Positions 13,813-14,996 of a stretch of DNA of 14,996 nucleotides are shown piece after piece. A program made the translations under genes and the position numbers. The notes under the pieces were generated by a model, which made no database searches, was not told where the DNA came from, and worked only from the letters and a program-made list of their open reading frames with translations. The stretch covers positions 1-14,996 of the forward strand of contig UQZI01000051.1 in NCBI GenBank assembly GCA_900545555.1, written 5' to 3'. How positions within the stretch are numbered: the first letter of the stretch is position 1; the number at the start of each line of letters is the position of its first letter. The stretch comes from an uncultured Collinsella sp. (GTDB lineage: Bacteria; Actinomycetota; Coriobacteriia; Coriobacteriales; Coriobacteriaceae).

Positions 13813-14763
13813 TTATCGCTTGTTCCTTTTTAGAGCTGTTGCAATGGACACTTCATGTCTATGAAGCTCAAAGCGAAGTATTTTCTGATTAAGTCGGTCA
13901 AAGGCAATTCGTTTTGAATTGTCGCATGCTGTTCGCTTGTAATCAGGGCTTATTACTCCTTCGCAATCTGCGCTTTTTATGCATTGGGTGCACAGCTGAA
14001 ATGCCCAACATTTTTTACATGAATCGCTGGTCAGCTTTGAAACATTGATTATCTTTTCAATTTGACCTAAATCAAATCCTGAATCCAATGTGCCGATATA
14101 CATTTCCTTCGTTGTTTCGCTGACCCTTTCGCAAGGAAGAAGCGCTCCTGCTGTTGTCACAAATAGACGCGTAACCCCTGGTTCGCATGGGCCACCGGGT
14201 ATAGCTTTTGCTGGGATGTTCGAAGGTGCAAATCGCTTTATGTTTTGGTTGATGTTTGCAAGCGTATATGAAGCGAGCCTATCGTTGCGGTTTCCTTTTT
14301 CGATTTCGCGCTCATCCATAATTCTTGCTTTAAATAAGGCGTAATTTAGCTGACTTGAGAACTCGTCATTGTAGGGGGCGATACGTCCGTTGCGTTCCAG
14401 GTAGTTGAATTGAACATCGCAATCTTCGATATCTTTATCATTTATAAAGGAAGAGACTGTTTTATAGATGTTGTTCGTGTCGACTACGGCATTAAAATGA
14501 ACATATTTGTTGCGTTCAGGATGGCTGTCTAAAACCATATGAACATTGTCTATAACTGTTTGGTATGAGGACTTGCCATTAGCGTAATGCCTAGACTTAT
14601 CATGGATTTGCTGCGGCCCGTCAAGACTGATTAACAAATAGAATTCATGCCCAGAATCGAAGAAGAATTTAACCATTTCTTCAGATAAAAGAGAGCAATT
14701 AGTTGTAATTCGAAATGAGATGTGTTTTCCTTCAAATACCTGCTCTGCATATTGAGTAATTAA
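13813..14763 (-). pseudogene. Radical SAM/SPASM peptide maturase lacking its N-terminal cluster domain
   Basis: The C-terminal two thirds of a radical SAM peptide maturase (CcpM-like). The frame runs from LITQYAEQVFEG through FRITTNCSLLSEEM and LLISLDGPQQIHDKSR, which are core radical SAM strands, to a Cys-rich SPASM end: GGPCEPG, LLPCERV, CKKCWAFQLCTQCIKSADC and a final TACDNS. The CxxxCxxC motif that binds SAM and its [4Fe-4S] cluster should lie about 100 residues before this point but is absent, because an in-frame TGA (14764-14766) and unrelated sequence start at a near-palindrome. ATG 14676 could start a 287-residue protein, but it would lack the catalytic cluster. Either an inserted or rearranged segment has broken the gene, or the missing part lies beyond the window. 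Confidence 0.85.
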
Positions 14764-14789
14764 TCACAAATCACTTGTGATTAGTGATT
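14762..14789. repeat. 28-bp near-palindrome at the maturase break point
   Basis: Two AATCAC units (14762-14767, 14769-14774) are followed by two GTGATT units (14777-14782, 14784-14789), with single-base or TT spacers. 24 of 28 positions are symmetric. Recognisable maturase homology stops exactly here. It could be the end of an inserted element, a site-specific recombination site, or an operator of the gene to the right. Confidence 0.7.
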
Positions 14790-14876
14790 GTTATTGGTGT
14801 TGCCTAGAACGATTCTAAGCACATGTTTAATTTTAAAGTGGGCAATTATCTTTAAAATGTCCTACAATGATTCAAT

Positions 14877-14915
14877 AAAAGCATGGCTGCTAGTGAAACT
14901 TGCGACCATGCTTTT
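14877..14915 (-). terminator. Terminator hairpin after the gene at the right edge
   Basis: AAAAGCATGG (14877-14886) and CCATGCTTTT (14906-14915) form a perfect 10-bp stem. An inner GC.AGT/ACT.GC stem extends it over a 3-base loop. On the minus strand it ends in TTTTATTG and lies 8 bases after a stop codon, so I assign it to that gene; the symmetry would let it work both ways. Confidence 0.7.
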
Positions 14916-14923
14916 AAAAATAC

Positions 14924-14995
14924 TTAATGGGGTCCCGAGCGCTTTAGCTCCTTGGAAGCTGTCAGTAGTATACCTAATAATTTATCTACATTCCC
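14924..14995 (-). CDS. C-terminal end of an unidentified gene (partial)
   Basis: A minus-strand frame is open from the window edge to TAA at 14924-14926 and gives 23 residues: an aliphatic stretch (VDKLLGILLTAS) and a basic end KELKRSGPH. The terminator hairpin directly after it supports a real gene end. The family is unknown; a transposase of an element that broke the maturase gene, or a separate gene upstream of the locus, are both possible. Confidence 0.4.
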   Translation of the reverse strand, partial: GNVDKLLGILLTASKELKRSGPH

Positions 14996-14996
14996 T

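Larger units (their letters stand above)
10058..14996. other. AT-rich acquired region carrying a peptide natural-product locus
   Basis: From about 10060 onward base composition and codon use change abruptly: codons ending in A or T become common (TTA, ATA, AAA), while everything before is strongly GC-ending. The change falls in the gap between the DUF1275 stop and the ABC exporter start. The region holds an exporter and a five-gene minus-strand operon. No integrase, tRNA or clear attachment repeat is visible at the left edge; the right edge is outside the window. Confidence 0.8.

Noticed and set aside
14857..14996. Plus-strand open frame of 46 codons to the window edge, starting at ATG 14857
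   Set aside because: No RBS, and it runs straight through a perfect terminator-like hairpin; the minus-strand gene end with terminator explains the region better.

Overview
The window looks like the chromosome of a high-GC, Gram-positive gut actinobacterium of the class Coriobacteriia, most like Collinsella. The reasons are the GC-rich coding style with strong RBSs, a PTS operon run by a LicT-type antiterminator, the hairpin repeats, and the mix of YgiQ, DUF1275 and CPBP genes. This is a judgement from gene content; no database was searched.

Layout. 1-120 is the end of a gene with an RGG-type tail (probably a DEAD-box RNA helicase), followed by a strong terminator. 186-331 is a composite inverted-repeat element. 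404-5147 is an alpha-glucoside (maltose-type) PTS operon: promoter, antiterminator/terminator leader, EIIA, LicT-like antiterminator, EIICB, GH4 6-phospho-alpha-glucosidase and terminator. The sugar would be imported and phosphorylated by EIIA/EIICB, cleaved inside the cell by the GH4 enzyme, and LicT would couple transport to read-through of the leader. 5163-5384 is the relic of an ABC ATPase gene. 5405-5833 is an orphan RelB/DinJ antitoxin gene between two copies of a 32-bp hairpin repeat. 5884-6792 is a CPBP membrane protease, followed by three palindromic direct repeats. 6949-9084 (minus) is a YgiQ-type radical SAM protein, and 9338-10057 is a DUF1275 membrane protein.

From about 10060 the sequence becomes clearly AT-richer and holds what I read as an acquired peptide natural-product (RiPP) locus. 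A plus-strand ABC exporter (10168-11778) faces a tight minus-strand operon. In transcription order the operon holds a radical SAM/SPASM maturase that has lost its N-terminal [4Fe-4S] part (13813-14763), a protein resembling the TIGR04066 peptide-maturation family (12794-13807), an acyl-carrier-related protein (12516-12797), a 59-residue Cys-rich precursor peptide with a CxCxxCxCxxC core (12326-12505), and a LURP-one/tubby-like protein (11806-12345) whose start overlaps the precursor gene. This set resembles the clostridial 'Cys-rich peptide / CcpM maturase / ACP-related' systems as I remember them. The maturase break falls exactly at a 28-bp near-palindrome (14762-14789). Beyond it lie a strong hairpin terminator and the last codons of another minus-strand gene, so this copy of the pathway may be inactivated or rearranged.

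At least three hairpin repeat types in the GC-rich part (186-331, 5405/5802, 9123) share one design: 31-33 bp with a GTCCC element just before the 3' arm. They look like REP-type repeats.
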